From positions 1 to 34,102 of the forward strand of contig NZ_JABFRA010000078.1 in NCBI RefSeq assembly GCF_013141425.1: a stretch of DNA of 34,102 nucleotides, read 5' to 3'. Below, one piece after another: positions 1 to 9,054 of this stretch (position 1 is the first letter of the stretch; the number at the start of each line of letters is the position of its first letter). The notes beneath the pieces were generated by a model. The model saw only the letters and a list, made by a program, of their open reading frames with translations, had not been told where the DNA came from and did no database searches. The translations under genes were made by a program, and so were the position numbers. The stretch is from Methylotenera sp. (lineage in GTDB: Bacteria > Pseudomonadota > Gammaproteobacteria > Burkholderiales > Methylophilaceae).

Positions 1-146
1 GCATCGCCATGTCCAATCATACAACCTAGGGCATAACCAGAGTCAGTTGGGTAAGCAATCACTCCACCTTCGCGGAGAATATCTGCCGTTTGGACAATAA
101 GCCGGTGTTGCGGATTATCAATATTGATGTTAAAAAATTGTGACAT
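1..146 (-). CDS. yciO: YciO/Sua5/YrdC-family protein, N-terminal fragment
   Basis: Only the first 48 codons lie in the window; the gene runs off the left edge. The translation begins [17 protein letters not shown] and contains [16 protein letters not shown], the N-terminal signature of the YrdC/Sua5 fold that binds nucleotide and double-stranded RNA. The opening SQFFxI..NPQxRLI resembles the E. coli paralogue YciO rather than TsaC, so this is probably the YciO type, whose role is less well defined than that of the tRNA threonylcarbamoyl-adenylate synthases. It starts 18 bases after the stop of the PHP-domain gene on the same strand. The same neighbourhood (PHP protein followed by yciO) occurs in E. 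coli, which supports co-transcription. Confidence 0.85.
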   Translation of the reverse strand, partial: MSQFFNINIDNPQHRLIVQTADILREGGVIAYPTDSGYALGCMIGHGD

Positions 147-164
147 CTATTATTCGTTCAGCTT

Positions 165-1025
165 TCATATGGACTCAGCAGTTAGTCGCGCTTCTGGCCA
201 GTCGTCCCAAACAGGCACGCAGTTAGTAGGCAAGGCTGGCAAACGCCCCATTTCCATAAAACTAATGCCTTTGCCGTGATAGTCTGTACCAACCGATGAC
301 TTTAAGCTAAACATTTGCGCATATTTTGCAAATTCTATATATTGTGCACCTGTATGACTACCTGTCACCACTTCAATGGCCCTGCCGCCCAAAGCTCTAA
401 ATTCCTCGAGTAATAACAGCATATTGGTGCGGCCTAAATCATAACGGCCTGGATGCGCCAGCACTGCCACACCTCCACTACCAACTATCCAACTCACAGC
501 ATCGTCCAAGCTTGCCCACTGATGTTCAAAATAACCAGGCTTACCTTTAACCAAATATTTTTTAAACACCGCTTTATTGTCTTTTGATACGCCGCGACTA
601 ACCAAAAATCTGGCGAAATGCATGCGGCCAATAATGCCCTCTTGAGCATATTCATAAGCACCAGCCAAGCTCCCTTCGATGCCAACCTTGTCTAAACCTG
701 CGGCCATGCCAGCGGCACGTACTTCACGCCCTGCGCGTATCGCGGCTAAGCCTGATTTTAACGCTGGGTATTCGGGATCAATCTTCAACCCAACAATATG
801 CAAAGTACGTTTTTTCCAAGTGACGGAAATCTCAACACCATTAATCAAATGCAAACCATGACGTTTCGCTTCATTAGCAGCCATTTGTAATCCGCTGGTA
901 TCATCATGGTCGGTTAGCGCCAACACCCCTACACCATGCGTTACGGCATGTGCGACCAACTCAGTTGGACTTAAAAGTCCATCGGAGATATTGGAATGTG
1001 AATGTAGATCGAAAACTAGAGGCAT
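165..1025 (-). CDS. rnm: PHP-domain phosphoesterase, RNase AM / YciV (TrpH) type
   Basis: A 286-residue polymerase-and-histidinol-phosphatase domain protein. Metal ligands are visible: HSH at residues 8-10, Asp15, TDHD at 38-41, then LAHPGRY and GTDYHG in the C-terminal half. Family members include E. coli RNase AM (YciV), a 5'-to-3' exonuclease that trims 5' ends of rRNAs and short RNAs, and Chromobacterium enzymes that dephosphorylate 3',5'-nucleotide bisphosphates such as pAp. Length matches the family. It is followed at 18 bases by the yciO-like gene, probably one transcript. The specific substrate (short RNA, pAp, or both) cannot be read from sequence. Older annotations call this TrpH. 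Confidence 0.88.
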   Translation of the reverse strand: MPLVFDLHSHSNISDGLLSPTELVAHAVTHGVGVLALTDHDDTSGLQMAANEAKRHGLHLINGVEISVTWKKRTLHIVGLKIDPEYPALKSGLAAIRAGREVRAAGMAAGLDKVGIEGSLAGAYEYAQEGIIGRMHFARFLVSRGVSKDNKAVFKKYLVKGKPGYFEHQWASLDDAVSWIVGSGGVAVLAHPGRYDLGRTNMLLLLEEFRALGGRAIEVVTGSHTGAQYIEFAKYAQMFSLKSSVGTDYHGKGISFMEMGRLPALPTNCVPVWDDWPEARLTAESI

Positions 1026-1149
1026 TCAGGCAGACTAACAAAAAGTAGAATAAATTAGATGAAATATACAAAAAAGTACGTTAGCCATAAAAATTCACTT
1101 GAAAATTAAACCTTGTGGCACAACATCAATCATAGCAAAATAACGACTT

Positions 1150-1198
1150 ACGCTAAAGCGTTGTATTTATTTGATTGTTGAATTAATTTTTACAACGC
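1150..1198. promoter_or_regulatory. Overlapping inverted repeats upstream of yciB
   Basis: In the divergent 221-base gap between the PHP gene and yciB, an 8-bp perfect inverted repeat GCGTTGTA (1158-1165) / TACAACGC (1191-1198) overlaps a smaller hairpin ACGCT-AA-AGCGT (1150-1161). The two cannot form together because they share AGCGT. This could be a protein-binding dyad or an attenuator-like leader for yciB (start at 1247). No T-run follows either hairpin, so it is not a plain terminator. Function is inferred only from the symmetry. Confidence 0.3.
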
Positions 1199-1246
1199 CA
1201 AGTGCCCTATTGCCAGCGTCTTATTGAAAGTGACTAGCTCGAAGCC

Positions 1247-1804
1247 ATGAATAAGTTTTTGTTTGATCTATTTCCCGTTATTTTATTTTTTATCGCGTTT
1301 AAATTTTTTGGTATTTACACAGCCACCGCCGTGGCGATTGTAGCTACTATCGCGCAAATCATTTACAGCAAAATTCGCCATGGCAAAGTAGAAAAAATGC
1401 TGCTCGTCAGCGGTGCTATTATCAGCGTTCTAGGTGGCATCACCTTATTACTACACGACAAAGCCTACATTATGTGGAAGCCAACGGTGCTGTATTGGGT
1501 AATTGCAGCCACCTTACTGATTTCCAATTTATTTTTTAAGAAAAATTTTATTCAACAAATGATGGAAAAAATGATAGCCGCACCCGCCACGATCTGGAAC
1601 AGGCTGAATCTAGTCTGGGTAGTATTTTTAGTTCTGCTAGGCTTTCTTAACTTGTATGTAGCATTCAACTACACCGAGAACACATGGGTTAATTTCAAGT
1701 TATTTGGCGTGACCGCTATCATGTTTGTCTTCATCATTGGCCAAACATTAGCCTTAAAAAAATATCTTATTGAACCTATTGAAGATAAAAACGAGCATCA
1801 CTGA
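1247..1804 (+). CDS. yciB: Inner membrane septation protein A family (YciB/IspZ)
   Basis: A 185-residue polytopic membrane protein with about five hydrophobic segments, beginning [23 protein letters not shown], the hallmark opening of YciB/IspZ proteins. The family is linked to cell-envelope synthesis, division and intracellular septation; in E. coli YciB interacts with elongasome and divisome components. Length is normal. Its stop TGA overlaps the ATG of the next gene (TGATG at 1802-1806), so yciI is translationally coupled. There is no clear Shine-Dalgarno sequence before the ATG at 1247. Confidence 0.92.
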   Translation: MNKFLFDLFPVILFFIAFKFFGIYTATAVAIVATIAQIIYSKIRHGKVEKMLLVSGAIISVLGGITLLLHDKAYIMWKPTVLYWVIAATLLISNLFFKKNFIQQMMEKMIAAPATIWNRLNLVWVVFLVLLGFLNLYVAFNYTENTWVNFKLFGVTAIMFVFIIGQTLALKKYLIEPIEDKNEHH

Positions 1805-2106
1805 TGTGGTACGCAATCATCGCTGAAGACACCCCCAACAGCTTGGATAAACGCCTAGCAGCAAGGCTAGAACATTTAAAACGCTTACAGGCCTTGCAAG
1901 AAACTGGGCGCCTATTATTGGCAGGGCCATTTCCAGCAATTGATAGTACAGATCCTGGGGCTGCAGGATTTAGTGGCAGCCTAATTGTGGCAGAATTTTC
2001 TAATTTAGCAGCAGCGCAAGAATGGGCGAATAATGACCCTTTTGTCATCGCAAATGTGTATCAGCGCGTTACTGTTAAACCTTTTAGAAAAACACTACCA
2101 ATTTAA
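1804..2106 (+). CDS. yciI: YciI-like protein
   Basis: A 100-residue YciI/YCII-domain protein ([18 protein letters not shown]...[12 protein letters not shown]...[21 protein letters not shown]). The family adopts a ferredoxin-like alpha/beta fold with a conserved His/Asp pair proposed as catalytic; the Asp is visible in NNDPF, while a His near residue 23 lies in ARLEHLKRL. The biochemical role is unknown for most members. The start overlaps the yciB stop by one base. YciB-YciI-BolA-parvulin is a recurrent proteobacterial gene order, suggesting shared expression rather than a known pathway. Confidence 0.9.
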   Translation: MWYAIIAEDTPNSLDKRLAARLEHLKRLQALQETGRLLLAGPFPAIDSTDPGAAGFSGSLIVAEFSNLAAAQEWANNDPFVIANVYQRVTVKPFRKTLPI

Positions 2107-2137
2107 TCATGAGACACGAAGCACCGCAAATCAACAC

Positions 2138-2398
2138 ATGAGCCTGACCGAAGAAATTATCAGCCGCCTAGAAACGCTTGCCCCAAGTAAAATCGATATT
2201 CAAGATGAAAGCGCGATGCATGCAGGACACGCGGGCAACATAGGGGGTGGCCATTTCAAACTCGAAATTACCAGCTCGCATTTTTATAAAAAATCACCGA
2301 TAATGCGACATCGTATTATTTATCAATTACTTGCTGATCTTATTCCTAGTAAAATTCATGCATTGAGCATACACGCACTTGCACCAGATGAACAATAA
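2138..2398 (+). CDS. bolA: BolA family protein
   Basis: An 86-residue protein with the BolA/IbaG pattern: a conserved His in AGHAGNIGGGHFKLEITSSHF, then the helix MRHRIIYQLLADLI and the C-terminal strand IHALSIHALAPDE. BolA proteins partner with monothiol glutaredoxins to bind [2Fe-2S] clusters and also act as stress or morphology regulators. I chose the ATG at 2138 because homology begins at MSLTEEII; a start at 2033 in the same frame would lie inside yciI and give an unrelated leader. No good ribosome site precedes 2138, so translation may be coupled to yciI, which ends 31 bases upstream. Confidence 0.9.
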   Translation: MSLTEEIISRLETLAPSKIDIQDESAMHAGHAGNIGGGHFKLEITSSHFYKKSPIMRHRIIYQLLADLIPSKIHALSIHALAPDEQ

Positions 2399-2458
2399 AC
2401 AACCCTTACAATAAACTATTTTTACCAATCACCTATTCTTAACCATGAGGATTTTTGC

Positions 2459-3247
2459 ATGAAATTCACCCAAACATTAATTACTGTAGCCATTTTATCT
2501 TTAGCTCCAGCAGCCTTCGCAGCAGATACCGTGGCAACAGTCAACGGCAAAGCAATTAAGCAAACAATTTACGATTTTATTGCTAAAGATGCCGCTGCGC
2601 GGGGCCAAAAAATTGATGATCAAGTTAAAAGTGCCATCACCAATAAGCTGATTGATTCTGAAATTGTGTACCAAGAGGCACAAAAACTTGGTTTGGATAA
2701 ACAGTCAGATTACATTGCACGTGAAGAACTTTCACGTCGCGAATTACTGACTTCTGTCTATTTACAAGACTTTGTTAAGAAAAATCCAATTTCAGACGCC
2801 GATACTAAAGCGGCTTATGAAGAGTACAAAAAAGCCTACGGCGATAAAGAATATAGTGCTCGCCACATTTTAGTAAAAACTGATGCGGAAGCAAAAGAGA
2901 TTATCGCTAAACTTGGTAAAGGCGGTGACTTTGCAAAATTAGCTAAAGAAAAATCATTGGATCCTGGTTCGAAAGAAAAAGGTGGCGATTTAGGCTGGTT
3001 CTCACCCGCTACGATGGTCAAACCATTCAGTGAGGCTGTAGCAACCCTGCAAAAAGGCGGCGTTTCAAGCGCTCCTGTGCAAACGCAATTCGGTTGGCAT
3101 GTTATTAAACTGGTAGACACTCGTGTTGCACAGCCACTTTCTTATGACAAGGTAAAAGATGGCCTGCAAAAAAATCTGCAACAACGAAATTTAGAAAAAA
3201 TGATGGCAGACCTACGTGCTAAGGCTAAAGTAGAAATTACAAAATAA
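2459..3247 (+). CDS. Periplasmic parvulin-type peptidyl-prolyl isomerase
   Basis: A 262-residue exported PPIase. A Sec signal peptide is clear (MKFTQTLITVAILSLAPAAFAADT, cleavage probably after AFA). An N-terminal SurA/PrsA-like helical chaperone region follows. The parvulin domain spans roughly residues 130-225: ARHILVKTDAEAKEII, the GDFAKLAKEKSLDPGS motif, GGDLGWF, MVKPFSEAV and QFGWHVIKL. Such proteins help fold outer-membrane or periplasmic proteins. A GAGG-like ribosome site lies before the ATG, and the gene ends in a strong terminator. The order yciB-yciI-bolA-ppi is shared with many betaproteobacteria. It is PpiC/PrsA-like; it is too short for SurA. Confidence 0.92.
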   Translation: MKFTQTLITVAILSLAPAAFAADTVATVNGKAIKQTIYDFIAKDAAARGQKIDDQVKSAITNKLIDSEIVYQEAQKLGLDKQSDYIAREELSRRELLTSVYLQDFVKKNPISDADTKAAYEEYKKAYGDKEYSARHILVKTDAEAKEIIAKLGKGGDFAKLAKEKSLDPGSKEKGGDLGWFSPATMVKPFSEAVATLQKGGVSSAPVQTQFGWHVIKLVDTRVAQPLSYDKVKDGLQKNLQQRNLEKMMADLRAKAKVEITK

Positions 3248-3279
3248 TCGATTTTCGAAACGAGTTGTAAGTGTTTAAG

Positions 3280-3304
3280 AGGCTCGTCTATTGAGCCTTT
3301 TTTT
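3280..3304 (+). terminator. Rho-independent terminator after the parvulin gene
   Basis: Stem AGGCTC (3280-3285) and GAGCCT (3293-3298) with a 7-base loop, followed by a run of T to 3304. It lies 33 bases after the parvulin stop and separates this operon from the iron-regulated feo genes. Confidence 0.85.
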
Positions 3305-3340
3305 ATTTAATATGTAGATACTAATTTCAAATTAAAGATA

Positions 3341-3382
3341 TGCACATTCGGTAATTTTTATGCGATAATAAGAATTATTATC
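3341..3382 (+). promoter_or_regulatory. Fur box overlapping the feoAB promoter
   Basis: The 19-mer at 3364-3382 (gataataagaattattatc) matches the Fur consensus GATAATGATAATCATTATC at 16 of 19 positions. Its first half is also a good extended -10 element (TGCGATAAT, 3361-3369), with a weak -35 TGCACA at 3341-3346 and 17-base spacing. Fur with iron bound would therefore block RNA polymerase directly. The predicted start site, near 3376, leaves a leader of only about 16 bases before feoA. The box is seen in the sequence; regulation is inferred from the known role of Fur at feo operons. Confidence 0.85.
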
Positions 3383-3391
3383 ATTCATAAC

Positions 3392-3643
3392 ATGAATTGT
3401 AAGCAATCGATGCAACTTTTATCACAACTAAAAATAGGTCAATTGGCCACGATTTCTGCAATCGAGGCAGAAGAATTTCTTTTTCACCGCCTTTCTGCTT
3501 TAGGTTTTAGGGTTGGCAAACCGCTTAGCATTATTCGTCGAGCTAACTTTAATGGTCCTCTGCAAGTACGTTTAGGTACCACCGATGTCATTCTAAGAGA
3601 TGCCGAAGCTTCACACATTCGAATAAACGTTCCATCCAATTAA
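3392..3643 (+). CDS. feoA: Ferrous iron transport protein A
   Basis: An 83-residue SH3-like FeoA protein (LSQLKIGQLATISAI...FHRLSALGFRVGKPLSIIRRANFNGPLQVRLGTTDVILRDAEASHIRI). FeoA is a small cytoplasmic partner that supports FeoB during ferrous iron uptake. Length is standard. It begins only 9 bases after the Fur box and lacks a recognisable Shine-Dalgarno sequence, and it is followed by feoB after 62 bases. No feoC is present, as is usual outside enterics. Confidence 0.93.
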   Translation: MNCKQSMQLLSQLKIGQLATISAIEAEEFLFHRLSALGFRVGKPLSIIRRANFNGPLQVRLGTTDVILRDAEASHIRINVPSN

Positions 3644-3705
3644 ATATCAAATTTTTTAACCAAACCCATTCCAAGCTACCTCACTTGCGCCTAAACTAAC
3701 GATTC

Positions 3706-5496
3706 ATGAAACGTATTGCATTATTAGGCATGCCCAATACAGGCAAATCAACGCTGTTCAACCGCATTAGCGGAGCGTCAGCTAGAGTAGGCAATTGGCC
3801 AGGCATTACTGTTGATTTAATGAGCGCTAAGATTTTAATTGGCGGACATATCGCTGAACTAATTGATTTGCCTGGCATTTATGACTTACATGGCTTCTCT
3901 GAAGACGAACAAGTCGTTCGACATTTCCTATCGAACAATGCTGTCGACTTGGTAATCATATTACTAAACAGTTCACAAATTGACCGTCAACTTTCCTTGG
4001 TTTTGCAAATCAAAAAACTAAAAATTCCTGCGGTGCTGGCTTTGAATATGGCGGATGAAGCACGTCAAACCGGAATTACCATTGATTCAGAGAGTTTGAC
4101 TGCGGCGTTGCAAATGCCCGTATTACAAATTAGTGCTAAATATGGCGATGGCCTACCTAAAGCTTTGCAGGCTGCTACACAAATTATCAATTTAAACCAA
4201 GCCGCAACCGACCCAAAAGTAATTGCGCAGTTTTTGCAAGAAGACAACCAAATCGAACACGAGATGGAAAATCTTATTCAACGTCATGTGCAGATTCCAA
4301 CCACATTCACCGACAACACAACCGATAAAATTGACCGCGTTTTGCTACACAAGTGGTTTGGCTTGCCGATATTTTTTGCGGCAATGTATGTGTTATTTCA
4401 GTTTATATTTACGGTTGGAAAGCCGCTTCAAGACGGTTTAGCTTGGGCTTTAGATCTATTCAGAACTGGTGCATTAGAACCAATTTTTAGTCACAGCCCA
4501 ACTTGGTTAAGTGGCCTCATGTTGGATGGCGTATACAATGGTGTGGCCACGGTTGCCGCTTTTCTACCGATCATCGTATTGTTCTTTTTAGTGATGTCGA
4601 TGGTTGAAGATAGTGGATATTTGTCACGCGCTGCTTTTTTGATGGATGCTCTGATGGCTAAAATGGGGCTGGATGGCCGCGGCTTTGTAATGATGCTAAT
4701 GGGCTTTGGCTGTAACGTACCGGCCTTAATGGGTACCCGCATCATGCGCTCACGACCAATGCGCTTACTCACTATGCTCGTTATCCCGCTCTCATTATGC
4801 TCAGCAAGACTGCAAGTATTTATTTTCATTATCACGGCGTTATTCGCCGCAAAACATGCGCCAATTGTTTTATTTTCGCTCTACGTGATGAGTTTTTTAA
4901 CAATGTTTTTAACGGCAGTGCTATTTCAAGGTCAATATAAAAATGCTGAACCGTTTATTCTAGAACTGCCGCCCTATCGGTTTCCAACCTTCCGCCAAAT
5001 TGTATTGCGCGGATGGCATGAGGTAAAACACTTTCTTGTTCGTGCCAGCAAATTCATTATTATCGGGGTTGTACTGGTTTGGGCATTAACCAACTTTCCA
5101 AGCAATGTTCCGCCAGCAAGTGCGGGTACGTATGCCGGCCAAATTGGCGCATTTTTCGCACCCATACTTGACCCTATTGGCATTAACAGTCAACTGGCGA
5201 TTGCCCTAGTCTTTGGCTTTGTTGCCAAAGAAATCGTGGTTGGTGCGCTAGCCGTAATTTATGGGTTACAGGGAGATTTACTGATGGCGCAAATGGCGAC
5301 CCAGATTGACTGGGTGCAGGCCATGAGTTTTATGTTATTCACCCTCATTTACACACCATGCTTATCGACCATTGCTACCATCAAAAGCGAATCAAAAAGC
5401 AATGCCTTTATGTGGCTATCAATTGTCTGGTCGTTAGGACTCGCCTGGGCAATCAGCTTTGTGTTCTATCAAGGGGCGCGTTTGCTAGTCTATTAA
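3706..5496 (+). CDS. feoB: Ferrous iron transporter FeoB
   Basis: A 596-residue inner-membrane Fe(II) transporter. The N-terminal G-protein domain shows G1 GMPNTGKST (residues 8-16), the GNWPGITVD switch region, G3 DLPG, G4 NMAD and G5-like ISAKYGDG. A helical GDI-like linker follows, then the membrane domain with two Gate motifs: GFGCNVPALMGTR in the first half and TLIYTPCLSTIATIKSE near the C terminus, both with the conserved Cys-x(2)-Pro or Pro-Cys core. It is shorter than E. coli FeoB (773) but typical of compact FeoB proteins that lack the extra C-terminal part. Iron-repressed with feoA through the Fur box upstream. Confidence 0.96.
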   Translation: MKRIALLGMPNTGKSTLFNRISGASARVGNWPGITVDLMSAKILIGGHIAELIDLPGIYDLHGFSEDEQVVRHFLSNNAVDLVIILLNSSQIDRQLSLVLQIKKLKIPAVLALNMADEARQTGITIDSESLTAALQMPVLQISAKYGDGLPKALQAATQIINLNQAATDPKVIAQFLQEDNQIEHEMENLIQRHVQIPTTFTDNTTDKIDRVLLHKWFGLPIFFAAMYVLFQFIFTVGKPLQDGLAWALDLFRTGALEPIFSHSPTWLSGLMLDGVYNGVATVAAFLPIIVLFFLVMSMVEDSGYLSRAAFLMDALMAKMGLDGRGFVMMLMGFGCNVPALMGTRIMRSRPMRLLTMLVIPLSLCSARLQVFIFIITALFAAKHAPIVLFSLYVMSFLTMFLTAVLFQGQYKNAEPFILELPPYRFPTFRQIVLRGWHEVKHFLVRASKFIIIGVVLVWALTNFPSNVPPASAGTYAGQIGAFFAPILDPIGINSQLAIALVFGFVAKEIVVGALAVIYGLQGDLLMAQMATQIDWVQAMSFMLFTLIYTPCLSTIATIKSESKSNAFMWLSIVWSLGLAWAISFVFYQGARLLVY

Positions 5497-5595
5497 GTAT
5501 CGGGCTATTAATTGTCAGGGTGGCGGATAGTTCTAAAACTTTTACGGTAGATACTTAAATTTCGTAAGTTGAGATTCAATTCGTAAACTTAATAC

Positions 5596-5937
5596 TCAAT
5601 TTCTAAACATAAAATATACGGCACCCATCAAACAGAAGCCTGCCCATAAAAAATCCAATTTAATTGGTTGTTGCATATAAAAAACGGCAAAGGGCACAAA
5701 CACCGCTAATGTAATGACTTCTTGTAAAACCTTTAACTGCCCAAGTGACATCACTGTAAAACCTAGTCGATTCGCTGGCACCTGAAATAAATACTCAAAT
5801 AAGGCCACGCCCCAACTAATAAGCGCGGCAATTATCCATGGCTTTTGACTTAGATTCTTAAGGTGCGCATACCACGCAAATGACATGAATACGTTTGATA
5901 TAGTCAGCAATAGTATGGTTTTAAAGATAGCTGGCAT
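5596..5937 (-). CDS. DMT-superfamily small membrane protein, DUF486
   Basis: A 113-residue, four-helix hydrophobic protein (TILLLTISNVFMSFAWYAHLKNL...WGVALFEYLFQVPANRLGF...LGQLKVLQEVITLAVFVPFAVFYMQQPI...GFCLMGAVYFMF). This pattern is that of the DUF486 family, distant relatives of EmrE-type drug/metabolite transporters. No substrate is known. It lies 57 bases downstream of glnB on the same strand and could be the last gene of that transcript, though a weak dyad (ACCTA/TAGGT) sits in the gap. Confidence 0.85.
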   Translation of the reverse strand: MPAIFKTILLLTISNVFMSFAWYAHLKNLSQKPWIIAALISWGVALFEYLFQVPANRLGFTVMSLGQLKVLQEVITLAVFVPFAVFYMQQPIKLDFLWAGFCLMGAVYFMFRN

Positions 5938-5994
5938 AATGCAAATTCAAGTCGTTACCTAGCGCAATTAGGTCATACGATATGTTTGATGTTA

Positions 5995-6354
<360 letters not shown>

Positions 6355-6393
6355 TTAATTTAATAATTCTTATCACGTTCTGAAATTAAAAAT

Positions 6394-8007
6394 TCAGTTC
6401 GACTTTACATCAAAATCCAACTTAACTGTAATCGGGTGGCGTCTATCTTTACCAAAGCCTTTATGTGTAATACGCACGCCTACGGGTGACTGGCGACGCT
6501 TATATTCATTCCGATCAATCAGCGAAATAACGCGCTTCACGTCTGCTACTACATATCCCTTTTCTATGATATCGTGAACACTTAAATCGTCTTCGACATA
6601 AGCCTCGATAATACCATCTAGCACATCGTAGGGTGGCAAACTATCTTGATCCACTTGATTGGTGCGTAATTCAGCTGAGGGTGGGCGTGTAATAATGCGT
6701 TGTGGTATCGCCTTGGAAAGACTGTTTCGGTAGTGGCATAACCTGTATACCAACGTTTTTGGCACATCTTTCAATAGAGCAAAACCGCCTGCCATGTCCC
6801 CATAGAGCGTGCAATAACCAACGGCCATCTCACTTTTATTACCCGTAGTGACGACAATACTACCAAATTTATTAGAAATAGCCATTAGCAACATTCCGCG
6901 TATTCTGGCCTGCAGATTCTCTTCTGTCGTGTCAAAAGGCAAGCCTTTAAACTCATCCGCAAGTGCGCCTCTAAAGTTATCAAATAATGTGTTGATTGGA
7001 ATTTGACTATATTTCACACCCAGCGTATTCACCATTTCAATCGCATCGTCTACGCTCATATTGGCAGTAAATTCGGATGACATTAACACCGCATGCACAT
7101 TATCAGCACCCAGTGCATCTACCGCGATAGCGAGTGTCAATGCTGAATCAATGCCGCCAGATAATCCCAACACTACGCCAGGAAAACGGTTTTTATGCAC
7201 ATAGTCCTGTAAGCCCAGTTTTAATGCGCCATACACCGAGGCTTCCGTGCTCAAATGATGGGCGATAGACGCATGTTTGGGATGACCATGATCAAAGTCG
7301 ACAATTTCTAATGTCGCTTCAAATGCAGGCAGTTGCTGTGTTAACTTACCTCCAGCGTTGAGCACAAAAGAACCGCCATCAAACACTAATTCATCTTGGC
7401 CACCCACCATATTAGTATAAATAATGGGCAACTGTGTTTCAAATACACGCTGGCGCAACACCTCTAAACGGGTCGATTGCTTTTCCATATGAAATGGCGA
7501 GGCGTTGAGTGCAATCAACAATTCGGCACCCGCTGCTTTAGCTATGGTTGCTGGATTAGGCTGCCATACGTCTGCACAAATAAGCACGCCTATTTTCACA
7601 TCTTCATGTGCAAAAACCAAAGCTTCACCACCAGAATCAAAGTAACGTTTTTCATCAAACACACTGTAATTGGGCAACGCTTGTTTATAGTAGGTTGCGT
7701 AGACTTTTCCATCTTGCAACACCGATGCTGCATTGAAACAATCTTCACCCACTTGTCGAGGATGTCCGACAATAACGGTAATTTCTGGCAAAGCTCGACT
7801 AAGTTTAGTTAGTGCGCTATCGCAGGCTTGTAAAAAGTCAGCACGTAATAATAAATCTTCGGGGGGATATCCGCATATGGAGAGTTCGGGGGTAACCAGT
7901 AGCGAAGCACCTTGCGCTTTAGCCTGCTTGGCATAGGTGATTATTTTAGCTACATTGCCCGCAATATCACCCACCATGCAGTTCATTTGCGCAATTGCGA
8001 TTTTCAT
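6394..8007 (-). CDS. nadE: Glutamine-dependent NAD+ synthetase
   Basis: A 537-residue two-domain enzyme making NAD from nicotinic acid adenine dinucleotide, with glutamine as amide donor. The N-terminal nitrilase-like glutaminase domain (about 1-250) has its Glu-Lys-Cys triad in TPELSICGYP, YYKQALPNY and GVLICADVWQP. The C-terminal synthetase domain has the PP-loop LGLSGGIDSALTL (about 280) and the later TGNKSEMAVGYCTLYGDMAGG motif. Length is normal for the glutamine-using class. It follows the ankyrin gene by 45 bases and precedes glnB. This arrangement is notable because PII control of a glutamine-dependent NadE has been reported in Azospirillum. Confidence 0.96.
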   Translation of the reverse strand: MKIAIAQMNCMVGDIAGNVAKIITYAKQAKAQGASLLVTPELSICGYPPEDLLLRADFLQACDSALTKLSRALPEITVIVGHPRQVGEDCFNAASVLQDGKVYATYYKQALPNYSVFDEKRYFDSGGEALVFAHEDVKIGVLICADVWQPNPATIAKAAGAELLIALNASPFHMEKQSTRLEVLRQRVFETQLPIIYTNMVGGQDELVFDGGSFVLNAGGKLTQQLPAFEATLEIVDFDHGHPKHASIAHHLSTEASVYGALKLGLQDYVHKNRFPGVVLGLSGGIDSALTLAIAVDALGADNVHAVLMSSEFTANMSVDDAIEMVNTLGVKYSQIPINTLFDNFRGALADEFKGLPFDTTEENLQARIRGMLLMAISNKFGSIVVTTGNKSEMAVGYCTLYGDMAGGFALLKDVPKTLVYRLCHYRNSLSKAIPQRIITRPPSAELRTNQVDQDSLPPYDVLDGIIEAYVEDDLSVHDIIEKGYVVADVKRVISLIDRNEYKRRQSPVGVRITHKGFGKDRRHPITVKLDFDVKSN

Positions 8008-8052
8008 GGATTCGAGGCTATTCTTATAAATCTTAGTCTGATAATAGCAAGT

Positions 8053-9006
8053 TTAATAGCTACCACCCGCACCTTTAATTAACTCAACTATTTCGCGATG
8101 CTGGCCCTTGAGTGCATAAACCAAAGCTGTCAAACCATATTTGTCTTTTGCCTTCACCTTGGCCTGATGATCCAACAATAACTTAACGATCTCAGTTTGG
8201 CCATTATTGACGGCAATATGCAGCAATGGCGTACCTTCTTCATCCAAACTATTCACGTCAGCACCTGCAGATACCAGTGCTTTTGCGGCGTCAAATTGTG
8301 ATTTTTTTACAGCCCAAGTCAGCGCTGTCCATTTCACATGGTCTTGCTGATTCACATTCGCCCCTTGTTTTAGCAACAATTCAACCGCTGGGGTGTGGCC
8401 CTGCCGAGCGGCAATCATTAAGGCGGTTAAACCCAACTTATCTTGGGCATGAACATCTGCTTTATTATCCAATAACACTGAAATAGTGGGCAAGTCACCA
8501 CTTTTAGCCGCATGCATCAGAACACTTTTACCATCATCACTTTTTGTATTCACATCCACACCCTGCTTCAATAGCATATTGACCGTGCGTGAGTAACCAG
8601 ACACCGCCGCAATTCCAAAAGCACTCCAGCCTGCTGGGTCGCGTACTTTGGCATCCGCACCGTTTTTCAGTAAAACTTCAACCGTCGCCACATGGTCCTT
8701 TTTCGCGGCATACATTAAGGGCGTCCAGCCACCTTTATCCTTTGCGTTGATTTCCGCCCCCCTGCTGAGGAGTGCAGAAACCACCTCTGACCGATTTTTA
8801 CGTGCGGCGTACATCAAAGCACTCGCGCCATCCATATCTTTCGTATTCGCACTTACACCACTAGCCAACAGAGCATTGACCGTCGACAAATCGCCCTTTG
8901 AAGCAGCAGTAAGTAAATAAGAAATATCTTCCGCCGCTGTAACAGGCAGTACGACAGAAAAAAGAATGAATATGGCAACTGAAAAACGTTTAAGTAAACT
9001 ATACAT
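8053..9006 (-). CDS. Exported ankyrin-repeat protein
   Basis: About 317 residues from the ATG at 9006, beginning MYSLLKRFSVAIFILFSVVLPVTAAED, a Sec signal peptide. About eight ankyrin repeats fill the rest, with the usual pattern G-x-TPLMYAAK...VVxxLLxxGAdvNxxD repeated every 33 residues and a short C-terminal cap. A TTG at 9024 in the same frame would add six residues. An AGGA element sits only a few bases before that TTG, but the signal peptide reads better from the ATG, so I prefer 9006. Ankyrin repeats bind proteins; the periplasmic partner is unknown. It lies 31-48 bases after sucD (depending on start) and before nadE, probably in one transcript. Confidence 0.85.
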   Translation of the reverse strand: MYSLLKRFSVAIFILFSVVLPVTAAEDISYLLTAASKGDLSTVNALLASGVSANTKDMDGASALMYAARKNRSEVVSALLSRGAEINAKDKGGWTPLMYAAKKDHVATVEVLLKNGADAKVRDPAGWSAFGIAAVSGYSRTVNMLLKQGVDVNTKSDDGKSVLMHAAKSGDLPTISVLLDNKADVHAQDKLGLTALMIAARQGHTPAVELLLKQGANVNQQDHVKWTALTWAVKKSQFDAAKALVSAGADVNSLDEEGTPLLHIAVNNGQTEIVKLLLDHQAKVKAKDKYGLTALVYALKGQHREIVELIKGAGGSY

Positions 9007-9054
9007 ATAATTATTAATCGACAATTCCTTATGAATCAGTTAACAAAACAACTA

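Noticed and set aside
2033-2137. Longer N terminus for BolA
   Set aside because: It overlaps yciI and codes for an unrelated leader. The family homology starts at the ATG at 2138.
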